Below are positions 23,135-31,826 of a DNA stretch of 64,000 nucleotides, piece after piece. The DNA is from Chryseobacterium kimseyorum (GTDB lineage Bacteria; Bacteroidota; Bacteroidia; Flavobacteriales; Weeksellaceae), in assembly GCF_025971945.1 (NCBI RefSeq), contig NZ_JAPDHW010000007.1, forward strand, positions 62,001-126,000, given 5' to 3'. Within the stretch, counting starts at the first letter, position 1; each line of letters begins with the position of its first letter. The position numbers and the translations under genes are program-made. The notes beneath the pieces were generated by a model, which searched no databases, was not told the origin of the DNA, and worked only from the letters and a program-made list of their open reading frames with translations.

Positions 23135-25392
23135 TAATTGACAACAGCTATTTTTGCAGTTGCTTTATCGCTTGCATCTTCGTTGGTCATCAGTACAAAA
23201 TAAATTCCTGATGCTACTCTTTTTCCTTTCTGATTGTTAAGATTCCACTCGTAATATCCGTTTCTTGAAATAGCAGAATGTACAATGTTTCCTGCAGCAT
23301 CTGTAATTCTGATGTTGGTCTTTTCCGCAAGACCTTTTATTGTTACATTACCTTTAAACTGAGAATAAACTACAGGATTTGGATAGACCAAAACGTTTCC
23401 AAAATTAGAAGTTACGTCTGCTACATCACCTTGATAAGTGACAATTCCATCATAGGTTACGAAATAGACCTTACCTGTTTTCTTGTCCACTTTAATATCA
23501 GTTACTGTATTCGTTGGAAGTGGAGAATTTTCTTTAGTAAATCTTTTAAGTACCTGTTCGCCGGATGCTGAAAGGTAATACACACCACCACCGTCAATAG
23601 AAACCCACTTTTGGTTTCCACCATCAACTTCTATCTGCAAAACCTGAGAATCTCTGAACAGTTCTTCTGCAAGATTTCCCTGTTCTATGACGATCGGTTC
23701 TAGAGTTGGATTGTTTTTTACTTCAGTTACCGCATTAGACAGTATTCTTAAGCCTGTAAAGTTGCCAATCCATGCATCTCCGGATTTATCGACAGCAACA
23801 GATAAACTTCCTGGAGAACCAGACGGTAAGCCATTGCTTTCGCCCAATAAGTACTGTGTGTCATCTGAAAAATTGCTGGTCTTCTTGGTGTCATACACTA
23901 AGAAATTGTTAGAACGGGGAAGCGGCAACCATAGAAGATCATTGCTGAAAAGTGGCTGTTGTACACCACTGCTGAGCAGTCCAAGTTCTTTAACAATAAA
24001 ATTATCTGTTGCTTTATCATAAAAGGACAAAGCAGCGGTTAATCCTGAATATGCAATTGTCGCAAACAAATTATTCTGATCATCATAGGTAAAACCTACC
24101 GGTCTTCGGTGATAAGGACCCGTTGCATCCAAATCATATCTTTTTACAAAATCAAAATCTTTTGAACCGGAATTGTATTTCATTTTATAAATACCATATC
24201 CAGGTGCGGTATTATAATTAGTAAACATTACTTCTGACGGATTTGCAGGGTCTGCAATAGCGTCAAGAACATTGAATACGGTTGAACTTGCTACAAATAT
24301 TGAAGGATAAATCCACTCTGTACCAGTAAAATAATAGAAGCCCGGATTTCTTGGATTATTCAGACCTTCATTAAAGTCATTAACTCTGGCTCCACTGGAA
24401 ACCAAGAGCTGATTTTCATTAAAAATCCTGATTTTATAGGCATAGTTAAAGTAAGGTCCATCTGGTTTGTATGCTATATTGTCCTCACTTTTTAAACCGG
24501 ATAAAATCGTCCCTGCATATATTCTTGAACCGACTTTTGTGGCGGTGTTGCAAGTTTCTCCTACCGTAACAGATCCAGTAAAAGTTCCGTTTGTATTGTA
24601 ACTGTAAATTCTTGCAGCATCTGTGATCACGATATTGTCGGCATTGACAACAACATCGCTCACATTGCCAAAGGTCTGCGAAACTGGTGTAGAAACACCG
24701 TTATTATAAATGTATGATGCTGTAGCTGATGAGAAAGAAACTACATTTTCTGAATCGATATGGGTAAAGTTTCCGGGAAGTTCTGTACTCCAGGTTGAAA
24801 AAACAGGAAAAGTTGTATTCAGTTCATGCGTTTTCAATCCGGTATTGGTTACAGAAAAAACTTTATTGTCTTTGATCGTTGCTTCATTGCTGGCCTGATA
24901 GACACCTCCTGTAACAAAGAATGCAGAATCACCGAATTCCTTCTTTTTTAAATCGAAAATAGAAACTCCATACCCTACGGAAACTACAGCTCGGTCTCCG
25001 GTAATCGAAATATGATTGATTCTTTTGCTCCCATTATATCCTGTTGCGATAGGAATATCAACAACATATGTTACTCCCTGCGGCGTAATCACATCAAGTG
25101 AGCCGTTCTGATAACCGATCAAACCAATTTTAGTTTGCGGATTGTAATCAAAAGCAGAAATTTTAACTTCATGCAAGCCATTCGCCTTCGAAAGTTTAGT
25201 AATTTCTCCTGTAGAAATGGTATAATAAAAAATTCCGTTTTCTGTAGCAGCAACGATCTTACCATTATCTTCTTTTATTGCCAAAACATTGTTGTAAGAA
25301 AACAAATCAGCCCATTTTTTTGAGGAAATATTTTGTGCGCTTACGATTTGCAAGGAGGCCAAAATACCAAGAGAAATTAGAAATTTTTTCAT
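23134..25392 (-). CDS. porZ: PorZ-like T9SS component with beta-propellers and type A sorting domain
   Basis: 752 residues. A signal peptide (about 1-19, ending VSAQ) precedes two beta-propeller-like regions of repeated strands (about 20-330 and 340-640) and a C-terminal T9SS type A domain (about 668-752: VLVYPNPV, then RITDAAGNIV and GIYFVLMTNED). PorZ is part of the cell-surface attachment complex of the type IX secretion system, where it binds A-LPS and presents it to the sortase PorU in Porphyromonas. Position next to recO supports the name. It begins one base after the metallophosphatase gene, inside a four-gene operon. Confidence 0.87.
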   Translation of the reverse strand: MKKFLISLGILASLQIVSAQNISSKKWADLFSYNNVLAIKEDNGKIVAATENGIFYYTISTGEITKLSKANGLHEVKISAFDYNPQTKIGLIGYQNGSLDVITPQGVTYVVDIPIATGYNGSKRINHISITGDRAVVSVGYGVSIFDLKKKEFGDSAFFVTGGVYQASNEATIKDNKVFSVTNTGLKTHELNTTFPVFSTWSTELPGNFTHIDSENVVSFSSATASYIYNNGVSTPVSQTFGNVSDVVVNADNIVITDAARIYSYNTNGTFTGSVTVGETCNTATKVGSRIYAGTILSGLKSEDNIAYKPDGPYFNYAYKIRIFNENQLLVSSGARVNDFNEGLNNPRNPGFYYFTGTEWIYPSIFVASSTVFNVLDAIADPANPSEVMFTNYNTAPGYGIYKMKYNSGSKDFDFVKRYDLDATGPYHRRPVGFTYDDQNNLFATIAYSGLTAALSFYDKATDNFIVKELGLLSSGVQQPLFSNDLLWLPLPRSNNFLVYDTKKTSNFSDDTQYLLGESNGLPSGSPGSLSVAVDKSGDAWIGNFTGLRILSNAVTEVKNNPTLEPIVIEQGNLAEELFRDSQVLQIEVDGGNQKWVSIDGGGVYYLSASGEQVLKRFTKENSPLPTNTVTDIKVDKKTGKVYFVTYDGIVTYQGDVADVTSNFGNVLVYPNPVVYSQFKGNVTIKGLAEKTNIRITDAAGNIVHSAISRNGYYEWNLNNQKGKRVASGIYFVLMTNEDASDKATAKIAVVN

Positions 25393-25393
25393 A

Positions 25394-26344
25394 TTATGCT
25401 GTTATACTGCTGTCAATTGCCTGATTGTTCCAGGAAACCGTTTTAATATTTTTATTCTGATCAAAAAAGAAATCTATTCGTCCCAAAAGAAGTCCTGCCC
25501 AGCCCACCTGGTTTACCAAAACGTTTTTTCCCTGTCTGTTCTGGAAGGTTTGCGGTTCAGGTAAGAAAGTGTGCGTATGACCGCCTAAAATTAAGTCAAT
25601 ATTTTCTGTTTTTGAAGCTAAAATTTTATCGTTGAGTTTTTCAGGTTCGTCTCTGTAATCGTAGCCAATGTGGGAAAGGCAAATCACAAGGTCGCACTTC
25701 ATTTCGTTTTTCAGGAAATTGGAATAATGCTGAGCTACATCAACAGGATCGGACCAAATGGTTTCGCCATACTGTTTTTTTCCAACCAATCCGTCAAGTT
25801 CGATTCCCACTCCGAAAATTCCGACTTTAATTCCGTTTTTGTTGAAAATTTTATACTGTGAAGTTTTTCCGTCTAAAATGGTATTTTTAAAATCATAATT
25901 CGAACAGATAAAAGGAAATTTTGCATTCGGCAAAACTTTTAAAAATCCGTCTAAACCGTTATCGAAATCGTGATTTCCCATTGTGGAAGCATCATATTTC
26001 ATCATCGACATCAACTTAAATTCCAGCTCGCCTCCAAAAAAGTTGAAATACGGTGTTCCCTGAAAAATATCTCCGGAATCAAGCAGCAAAAGATTGCTTT
26101 CTTCGCTTCTGATTTTCTGAATTAAAGTCGCTCTTCTCGCAAAACCGCCCTGATTGGGATTTCTAGTGTAGCTCGAATCAAACGGTTCAATTCTGCTGTG
26201 CTGATCGTTGGTATGAAGTATCGTTAATTTATGGGCTGAAGAGAAAGAATTTAAATGTAGTTCTTCCGCCATCATCAAATTCGGAGCTAAAGTCATCGCT
26301 AAAGTTCCTCCTGTTATCGTTTTTAAAAAACTTTTTCTATCCAT
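25394..26344 (-). CDS. Calcineurin-like metallophosphatase (N-terminal half of a split 5'-nucleotidase)
   Basis: 316 residues. A twin-lysine/arginine-type leader (MDRKSFLKTITGGTLAMTLAP) resembles a signal sequence. Metal-binding motifs of the metallophosphoesterase fold are visible: LHTNDQHSR (D and H ligands), LLDSGDIFQGTP, GNHDFDNG, LSHIGYD and LGGHTHTF. This is the UshA-type catalytic domain, but the chain ends where UshA would continue into its substrate-binding domain, which is supplied by the gene just upstream. Likely a periplasmic nucleotidase/phosphatase working with that partner. Start and stop overlap its neighbours by one base. Confidence 0.9.
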   Translation of the reverse strand: MDRKSFLKTITGGTLAMTLAPNLMMAEELHLNSFSSAHKLTILHTNDQHSRIEPFDSSYTRNPNQGGFARRATLIQKIRSEESNLLLLDSGDIFQGTPYFNFFGGELEFKLMSMMKYDASTMGNHDFDNGLDGFLKVLPNAKFPFICSNYDFKNTILDGKTSQYKIFNKNGIKVGIFGVGIELDGLVGKKQYGETIWSDPVDVAQHYSNFLKNEMKCDLVICLSHIGYDYRDEPEKLNDKILASKTENIDLILGGHTHTFLPEPQTFQNRQGKNVLVNQVGWAGLLLGRIDFFFDQNKNIKTVSWNNQAIDSSITA

Positions 26345-27099
26345 TACTTCTTCCCGATAAAATTTAAACGGACTTCCTCCTTCGGATTGATCTGCTGATT
26401 TTTCTTAAAATATTCTATAAACAGATCTCTCAGTTTGATCCCTGTAGGAATTGATTCTCCCATTGCAAAAAATTTCATATTATCACCGCCCAAAGCCAGA
26501 TAATCTGAGGTTGCAATATAATAATCCTGATTTGGATTAATTGAATTTCCGTTGATTAAACTTTTGGAAAGAGTACCGTCATTCGTTTCGATATACAAAT
26601 GAGAAACAGGGTTGTTTTTCTGATTTTTAGCGTAATAATCAAATAATCCCTGCAGATCTGAACCTTTAAATTTTACGATGATCACTTCATTTTCAAAAGG
26701 CATCACTTCAAAAACATTTTTCAGAAGAATATCACCTTTCCCGATCGTTGTACGGATTCCACCGATGTTGATCAGTGCTGCATCAATATTTTTATTCAAA
26801 TTGGCTTTTGCCCAGATATTCGCTCCGTCAAAAGTATAATCTGCCAAAAGATTTCCGAGATTACTGTTGTCGCCTTCCTTCGTTAAATCAACTTGAGTGT
26901 AAGAGATTTTCTGATTCATCTCTTTGTTGAGTTTCTCGGTGTAAGGCTCGATAAATTGAGCAAAATCTTCATCCGCCTTCAGGTCCTGATTAATAGAAAT
27001 ATTCTTCTGCGTCTGCACACTGGCCACCTGCAACGAAGTCGTTTTACAGGCTGTGAGCGAAAGCAGGGCAATTCCTATCAATAAGAATTTATTTTGCAT
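26344..27099 (-). CDS. Lipoprotein 5'-nucleotidase C-terminal domain (partner of the metallophosphatase)
   Basis: 251 residues from ATG 27099; an upstream in-frame ATG at 27120 lies inside the -7 box and is rejected. Lipobox LLSLTAC gives a lipidated cysteine at about residue 18. The rest is the 5'-nucleotidase C-terminal domain: LGNLLADYTF, INIGGIRTTIGKGDI and VFEVMPFENEVIIVK, and the C-terminal SDYLALGGDNMKFF, all of which shape the nucleoside-binding site in UshA. In most bacteria this is fused to the catalytic domain. First gene of the operon 27099-22448. Confidence 0.9.
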   Translation of the reverse strand: MQNKFLLIGIALLSLTACKTTSLQVASVQTQKNISINQDLKADEDFAQFIEPYTEKLNKEMNQKISYTQVDLTKEGDNSNLGNLLADYTFDGANIWAKANLNKNIDAALINIGGIRTTIGKGDILLKNVFEVMPFENEVIIVKFKGSDLQGLFDYYAKNQKNNPVSHLYIETNDGTLSKSLINGNSINPNQDYYIATSDYLALGGDNMKFFAMGESIPTGIKLRDLFIEYFKKNQQINPKEEVRLNFIGKK

Positions 27100-27117
27100 A
27101 ATTTCTTTAGTATAATG

Positions 27118-27125
27118 CAAATATA
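27118..27125 (-). promoter_or_regulatory. -7 box of the nucleotidase-porZ-recO operon
   Basis: Minus-strand TATATTTG (plus CAAATATA) 18 nt before the ATG at 27099; matches TAnnTTTG. It fixes the lipoprotein start. No good TTG box was found upstream. Confidence 0.6.
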
Positions 27126-27155
27126 ATTATATGTATAATAAAACAGGATTAAATA

Positions 27156-27187
27156 TTGTAAATTCTTGTATGAAATTATTAAATTTG
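27156..27187 (+). promoter_or_regulatory. Promoter of dapA
   Basis: TTG (27156-27158), 21 bp, TAAATTTG (27180-27187); the ATG of dapA follows 19 nt later. Confidence 0.6.
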
Positions 27188-27206
27188 GGGAAAATAATTC
27201 GAACAG

Positions 27207-28079
27207 ATGAGCATTTTAAAAGGAGTAGGTGTTGCTTTGGTAACGCCCTTTAATGAAGATTTATCCGTAGATTTCGAAAGTTTGACAAAACTCATTGAGT
27301 ACAACATCGAAAACGGAACCAACTATTTGGTAGTTTTGGGAACTACAGCGGAAGCTGCTACACTTTCTTCAGACGAGAAGAAACAGGTAGTTGAGCACAT
27401 CATTAAGGTTAATAATAAACGTCTTCCTTTGGTTTTAGGAATTGGCGGAAACAATACTCTTGAAGTCAAACAGCAGATCGAAGAAGCTGAATTATCTGAT
27501 TTTACAGCCGTATTATCAGTGTCTCCATATTACAACAAACCTAATCAGGAAGGGCTTTACCAGCATTATAAAATGTTGGCTTCTACCGGGAAAAATATTA
27601 TCATTTACAACGTTCCTTCAAGAACCGGACAGAATGTTGAGGCCGAAACGACTTTGCGTCTGGCGAAAGAATTCCCGAATTTATTCTTAATTAAAGAAGC
27701 TGCACCCAACATTCTTCAGTATTTCGATATTTTGAGAAAAAAGCCTGAAGGTTTCAATTTGGTTTCAGGAGATGATGAATTTACACTTCCTGTAACTTTA
27801 GCGGGTGGAGCAGGAGTAATTTCTGTAATCGGACAGGGTTATCCGAAAGAATTTTCAACGATGGTTCAGCTGGCTTTTGATAAAAAAGTAGATGAAGCCT
27901 ATGAAATTCACAATAAACTGGTTGATATCACAAGACTGATTTTTGCTGAAGGAAATCCTTGCGGAATTAAAGCGGTTTTGGCTGAAAAAGGATTGATTAA
28001 AAACTATCTGAGACTTCCATTGGTTCCTGCATCAGAAGGACTTTATGCGAAAATAAAAGCTGAAATGGCGAAAATTTAG
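27207..28079 (+). CDS. dapA: 4-hydroxy-tetrahydrodipicolinate synthase
   Basis: 290 residues, full DapA length. GVALVTPF at the N-terminus, GTTAEAATL (about 46-54) for pyruvate binding, YNVPSRTG (Y about 133) of the catalytic triad, and the Schiff-base lysine in LIKEAAPN (about 161) are present, as is GVISVIGQ near 205. It condenses pyruvate with aspartate semialdehyde, the first committed step of lysine and meso-diaminopimelate synthesis. Single gene with its own promoter, divergent from the nucleotidase operon, and followed by repeat-rich DNA rather than a clear terminator. Confidence 0.96.
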   Translation: MSILKGVGVALVTPFNEDLSVDFESLTKLIEYNIENGTNYLVVLGTTAEAATLSSDEKKQVVEHIIKVNNKRLPLVLGIGGNNTLEVKQQIEEAELSDFTAVLSVSPYYNKPNQEGLYQHYKMLASTGKNIIIYNVPSRTGQNVEAETTLRLAKEFPNLFLIKEAAPNILQYFDILRKKPEGFNLVSGDDEFTLPVTLAGGAGVISVIGQGYPKEFSTMVQLAFDKKVDEAYEIHNKLVDITRLIFAEGNPCGIKAVLAEKGLIKNYLRLPLVPASEGLYAKIKAEMAKI

Positions 28080-28080
28080 C

Positions 28081-28102
28081 AGTGAATGGTGAATTTTGCT
28101 TT
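28081..28102. repeat. Dispersed intergenic repeat, inverted copy of 6366-6387
   Basis: The reverse complement matches 6366-6387 at 21 of 22 bases and directly follows the dapA stop, as the other copy directly follows a gene end. Confidence 0.7.
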
Positions 28103-28249
28103 GCAAGAGAATAGTGAAGCAGAATATTAAACATAAAAATAATGAAAAGTGAAAGGTGTGATGCTTTTCACTTTTTTAATCTAAAATAGTTTAACACATT
28201 AGTCACCTAAGTTTTTTAGTTATCTTGTTTGAAAACATTTTAGAGCACA

Positions 28250-28497
28250 TAAGTTTTGAAAATCTTGGATTTTCTTTGTAAATGTTGTCAATATTTAAAG
28301 TATTTAGACTGAAAAGTTTACGTTTCTAACATTATTAAAAAATTTTTGACACAAGTTGCTTAAAGTAATTGATTCAAATGCTTTAAAGAGAACGTAGTTT
28401 TGAAAATCTTTGATTTTCTCTCTAATGTGATCTGAAATATTTTCAAAATTAATAAAAAATCTTTGTGACTGATGTGTTTAAGTAAATCTAAAATGTA
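28250..28497. repeat. Two degenerate direct repeats with an internal GAAAATC/GATTTTC palindrome
   Basis: AGTTTTGAAAATCTTGGATT (28252-28271) and AGTTTTGAAAATCTTTGATT (28396-28415) differ at one base, 144 bp apart; each continues into TTTCT, a TAATGT-like segment, an ATATT segment, an A-rich AAAAAAT tract and a TTTAA/TAAAGTAA end. The gap 28080-28497 holds no gene. Confidence 0.6.
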
Positions 28498-28995
28498 ATG
28501 AATCTTATCAAAGCAACAAAAAAAGACATTCCCCTCATTCAAGATTTAGCAAAAAGGTCATGGGAAAATGCTTATGCTGATATTCTTTCCCAGGAACAGA
28601 TGAAGTATATGCTTGACACTATGTACTCAGAAGCAGAAATTTCAGAGCATTTAAAAAATCCAAACTATCATTATTATCTTGTTTTTGATGAAGTTTTAAA
28701 TGTATTTGATGGATTTTTAGGCTACGAAAATCACTATGAAGATCACACGACAAAACTGCACAGAATTTATCTCGTTCCGGAAAGCAAAGGAAAAGGTTTA
28801 GGAAAAAAAACGCTTGAATTTCTCAATGTAAAAGTAAAGGAAAGTGGTGATCACAGAATTATTTTAAATGTGAATAAATACAATTCTGCAAAAAGCTTTT
28901 ATGAATCTCAGGGTTATCAAGTTTATGATGATGGCGTTTTTGATATTGGAAACGGATATGTGATGGATGATTATCTGATGGAGATAATTCTGTGA
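28498..28995 (+). CDS. GNAT-family N-acetyltransferase
   Basis: 165 residues. Standard GNAT fold: an N-terminal helix pair with DIPLIQDLAKRSWENAYADIL, beta strands around FLGYENHYEDHTTKLHRIYL, and the acetyl-CoA loop VPESKGKGLGKKTLEF (about 97-112), followed by NSAKSFYESQGYQVYDDG. Substrate unknown; the length and W-x-x-AY segment recall protein or polyamine acetyltransferases. Isolated gene after a repeat-rich intergenic region; ATG 28498 follows ATGTA. The hairpin at 29005 ends it. Confidence 0.87.
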   Translation: MNLIKATKKDIPLIQDLAKRSWENAYADILSQEQMKYMLDTMYSEAEISEHLKNPNYHYYLVFDEVLNVFDGFLGYENHYEDHTTKLHRIYLVPESKGKGLGKKTLEFLNVKVKESGDHRIILNVNKYNSAKSFYESQGYQVYDDGVFDIGNGYVMDDYLMEIIL

Positions 28996-29004
28996 AATCA
29001 TTAG

Positions 29005-29025
29005 AAACGGGCTTTAGCCCGTTTT
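29005..29025 (+). terminator. Terminator-like hairpin after the acetyltransferase gene
   Basis: Stem AAACGGGC (29005-29012) with GCCCGTTT (29017-29024) and loop TTTA, followed by few T residues. A similar GGCTTTAGCC motif lies at 29046-29055, so it may also belong to a dispersed repeat. Confidence 0.6.
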
Positions 29026-29066
29026 AGATTATTTAGAATCTCATAGGCTTTAGCCAAAATTTAGTA

Positions 29067-31151
29067 CTACGAAATCTTACTCCACTTATTTTTCCCTTTG
29101 TAATACTGCAAATAGTAATTTTTAATAATCTGATGGTCGGGTCTTGAAAGCAGGGGATCGGCTTCAAGAATCTTTTCGACCATATTTTTTGTGTTTTTAA
29201 TAATTGCCGAGTCATTCACCAGATCAAGTCTTTTGAAATCAACCACACCGCTTTGCTGCGTTCCCAATATATCGCCGGGACCACGCAGCTGCATATCGAC
29301 TTCAGAAATTTTGAAACCATCGTTGGTTTCGGTCATGGTTTTAATTCTGGTGCGGCTGTCAGACGATAATTTATCTGAAGTCATCAGGATGCAGTAGCTC
29401 TGCTCACCACCTCTTCCCACGCGGCCACGCAACTGATGAAGCTGTGATAACCCGAACCTTTCTGAACTTTCGATCACCATCACTGAAGCATTAGGAACAT
29501 TGACACCCACTTCGATTACGGTTGTAGCGACCATGATTTGCGATTTTCCGGATGCGAAGTAATTCATGGCTGCATCTTTTTCGTCAGGTTTCATTTTACC
29601 GTGAAGCATAGTGACATCGTAATTTGAAAAATTTTCCATTACATTTTCTAAGCCTTCCATCAGATTTTTGTAGTCCAGTGTTTCAGACTCTTCAATCAAT
29701 GGGTAAACGAAATAAATCTGTCTGCCTTTCCGTATTTCTTCATGACAGAAATTGTAAACGTAAGCGCGGTCTTTTTCTCTTCTGTGAGCCGTGATAATCG
29801 GCTTTCTTCCGACAGGCATTTCGTCAATTACAGACACATCCAGATCAGAATAAAAACTCATCGCTAAAGTCCTTGGGATCGGCGTTGCAGTCATGACCAG
29901 AATGTGTGGTGGAATTCTGTTTTTTGCCCAAAGTTTTGCCCGTTGAGCAACCCCAAATCTGTGTTGTTCGTCGATGATCGCCAAACCAAGATTTTTAAAC
30001 TTCACCTTGTCTTCCAAAACTGCGTGAGTTCCCACCAAAATTGTCAGTTCGCCATTTTCCAGTTCTTCGTGGATGATTTTTCGTGCAGAAGCTTTTACGG
30101 AACCGGTGAGGATATTTACCTTTATATTGGTGTCTTTTAGTAAATCTTTAATTCCGTTGTAATGTTGCTGGGCAAGAATTTCGGTCGGCGCCATCAGGCA
30201 ACTCTGAAAACCATTGTCGAGAGCAATCAGCATCGTCAAAAGAGCAACCATCGTTTTTCCTGAACCTACATCACCTTGTAAAAGCCGGTTCATTTGAATA
30301 GGCTTTTTCATATCGAACCTGATTTCCTTTAAAACTCTTTTTTGTGCATTCGTCAGTTCAAAAGGAAGGTGATTTTCGTAGAAACCTGTGAAGTAATCAC
30401 CAACAATCGGAAACGGATTTCCGTGTGATTTTGCTTTGTGGTGTGCCTTTTTTAAGCCAAAACCTAATTGAAAAAAGAATGATTCTTCAAATTTTAATCT
30501 GAAGTCAGCTTTTTCAAAATATTCTAAATTTTCAGGAAAGTGAATGTTTAAGTAAGTCTGCTGCCTCGATAAAAATTTCATCGACTTCATCATGTAGTCT
30601 GGAAGATTTTCCTGAATTAAACTAGGAATTTCTTTACAGATATTTCTTAAAATGACCTGAAAAAACTTCTGATTAAGACCTCTTTTAGTCAGCTTCTCAG
30701 AACTTGGATAGATCGGACGCAAACGGCTGTCTTTTTCTTTTTTCTCATCCAGTTCAATCTCGGGATGTGGCATTGAAAACTGATTGTTAAACGCATTAAT
30801 CTTTCCGAAGATAAAAACCTCACGGTTCACTGGAAGTTGCTCTTTCAGCCATTTTGAGTATTGAAACCAGACCAGATCCATACTTCCTGTATCATCGTTG
30901 AATTTTGCGGTAAGTCTTTTTATTTTTCCATTGTGAATTTCCTGAACGTTTGAGATTTTCCCTTTGAGTTGTATTTCAAGATTGCTTTCCTGAAGATTAC
31001 CGATTTTATACACTTTATTTTTATCAATGTAGCGAATCGGGTAGAAGTGCAGAAGATCTTCTACAGTAGACATTCCCAAAACATTTTTAATAAGTTTGGC
31101 TCGTTCAGGACCGATTCCTTTTACAAATTCTATGGAAGTCTCTAAAGTCAA
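29067..31151 (-). CDS. recG: ATP-dependent DNA helicase RecG
   Basis: 694 residues, full-length RecG. N-terminal wedge domain with an OB fold (about 45-165), helicase motif I LLQGDVGSGKT (about 291-301), DEQH box II (IIDEQHRFG), motif III MTATPIPRT, and C-terminal motifs VATTVIEVGVNVPNA and HQLRGRVGRG. The TRG-like end GPGDILGTQQSG is also present. RecG remodels stalled replication forks and branch-migrates Holliday junctions. It lies after the thioredoxin gene but is separated from it by a terminator, so it has its own unit. Confidence 0.97.
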   Translation of the reverse strand: MTLETSIEFVKGIGPERAKLIKNVLGMSTVEDLLHFYPIRYIDKNKVYKIGNLQESNLEIQLKGKISNVQEIHNGKIKRLTAKFNDDTGSMDLVWFQYSKWLKEQLPVNREVFIFGKINAFNNQFSMPHPEIELDEKKEKDSRLRPIYPSSEKLTKRGLNQKFFQVILRNICKEIPSLIQENLPDYMMKSMKFLSRQQTYLNIHFPENLEYFEKADFRLKFEESFFFQLGFGLKKAHHKAKSHGNPFPIVGDYFTGFYENHLPFELTNAQKRVLKEIRFDMKKPIQMNRLLQGDVGSGKTMVALLTMLIALDNGFQSCLMAPTEILAQQHYNGIKDLLKDTNIKVNILTGSVKASARKIIHEELENGELTILVGTHAVLEDKVKFKNLGLAIIDEQHRFGVAQRAKLWAKNRIPPHILVMTATPIPRTLAMSFYSDLDVSVIDEMPVGRKPIITAHRREKDRAYVYNFCHEEIRKGRQIYFVYPLIEESETLDYKNLMEGLENVMENFSNYDVTMLHGKMKPDEKDAAMNYFASGKSQIMVATTVIEVGVNVPNASVMVIESSERFGLSQLHQLRGRVGRGGEQSYCILMTSDKLSSDSRTRIKTMTETNDGFKISEVDMQLRGPGDILGTQQSGVVDFKRLDLVNDSAIIKNTKNMVEKILEADPLLSRPDHQIIKNYYLQYYKGKNKWSKIS

Positions 31152-31189
31152 TGATTAAGAAAGGCACGAATTTCGGGAAAATTTAGAAA

Positions 31190-31216
31190 TAAAAAAAGCT
31201 TTCAAATCTGAAAGCT
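31190..31216 (-). terminator. Intrinsic terminator for the POT1-thioredoxin transcript
   Basis: Stem AGCTTTCA (31197-31204) with TGAAAGCT (31209-31216); on the minus strand it is followed by a run of T (AAAAAAA at 31191-31197 on plus). Confidence 0.85.
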
Positions 31217-31262
31217 ATGATTCATTGTTTTAATTTGCCAACAGCCAGTAGCCAACTACATC

Positions 31263-31796
31263 CTAATCTTTTATATTCGATTTAAATTTTTTCTGAAAAT
31301 CTTCCCATTCCTGTCTGGTTTTAATCTTTTTAAACAGATCGTTTGAAATCAGAGTAAGATAAGGTTCAAGTTCTTTAGCCGAAAGTTCCCCCTGCAGAAT
31401 CGTGATCGGAGCCCCGTTTTCATCCAAAAAAACTGTACTCGGAACAGCTCCTACATTCATAAACTGTGTAAACTCGTGAAGAGAGTTTCTACCTTTTTTA
31501 TGTGCAGTATTTTCGTTCACAAATTTTCTTCCGAATATTTCGATCTGCTTTTTTTCTTCAGCATTAAATTTAACAGGATAATACTTATCATTCAAAAACT
31601 CTGAAATCACAGGATGTCCGTATGTTTTTTTATCCATGATTTTGCACGGACCGCACCAATCTGCATAAAAATCAATGAGTATTTTTTTAGGTTGAGTTTT
31701 TTGTGCTTCTAATGCTTCTTCTATAGTCATCCATTTTACCTGGGCAAAATTTAAAGTGATGAAGAAAAGAGAGAGTATGGTGAAAATTTTTCTCAT
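31263..31796 (-). CDS. Periplasmic thioredoxin-fold protein (WCGPC)
   Basis: 177 residues with a signal peptide (about 1-19). DFYADWCGPCKIMD has the redox cysteines C48 and C51. The fold continues with KFNAEEKKQIEIFGRKF and the cis-proline in GAVPSTVFLD, as in DsbD C-terminal/thioredoxin_7 proteins. It would reduce or oxidise disulfides in envelope proteins. It starts 30 bp downstream of the first POT transporter gene and shares its terminator, so the two are probably cotranscribed; the reason for that link is unclear. Confidence 0.88.
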   Translation of the reverse strand: MRKIFTILSLFFITLNFAQVKWMTIEEALEAQKTQPKKILIDFYADWCGPCKIMDKKTYGHPVISEFLNDKYYPVKFNAEEKKQIEIFGRKFVNENTAHKKGRNSLHEFTQFMNVGAVPSTVFLDENGAPITILQGELSAKELEPYLTLISNDLFKKIKTRQEWEDFQKKFKSNIKD

Positions 31797-31826
31797 GATA
31801 GATATTTAGTAAAAGTTACAGGAATT

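Noticed and set aside
27100..27120. Upstream ATG for the nucleotidase lipoprotein
   Set aside because: It overlaps the minus-strand -7 box and precedes the lipoprotein signal.
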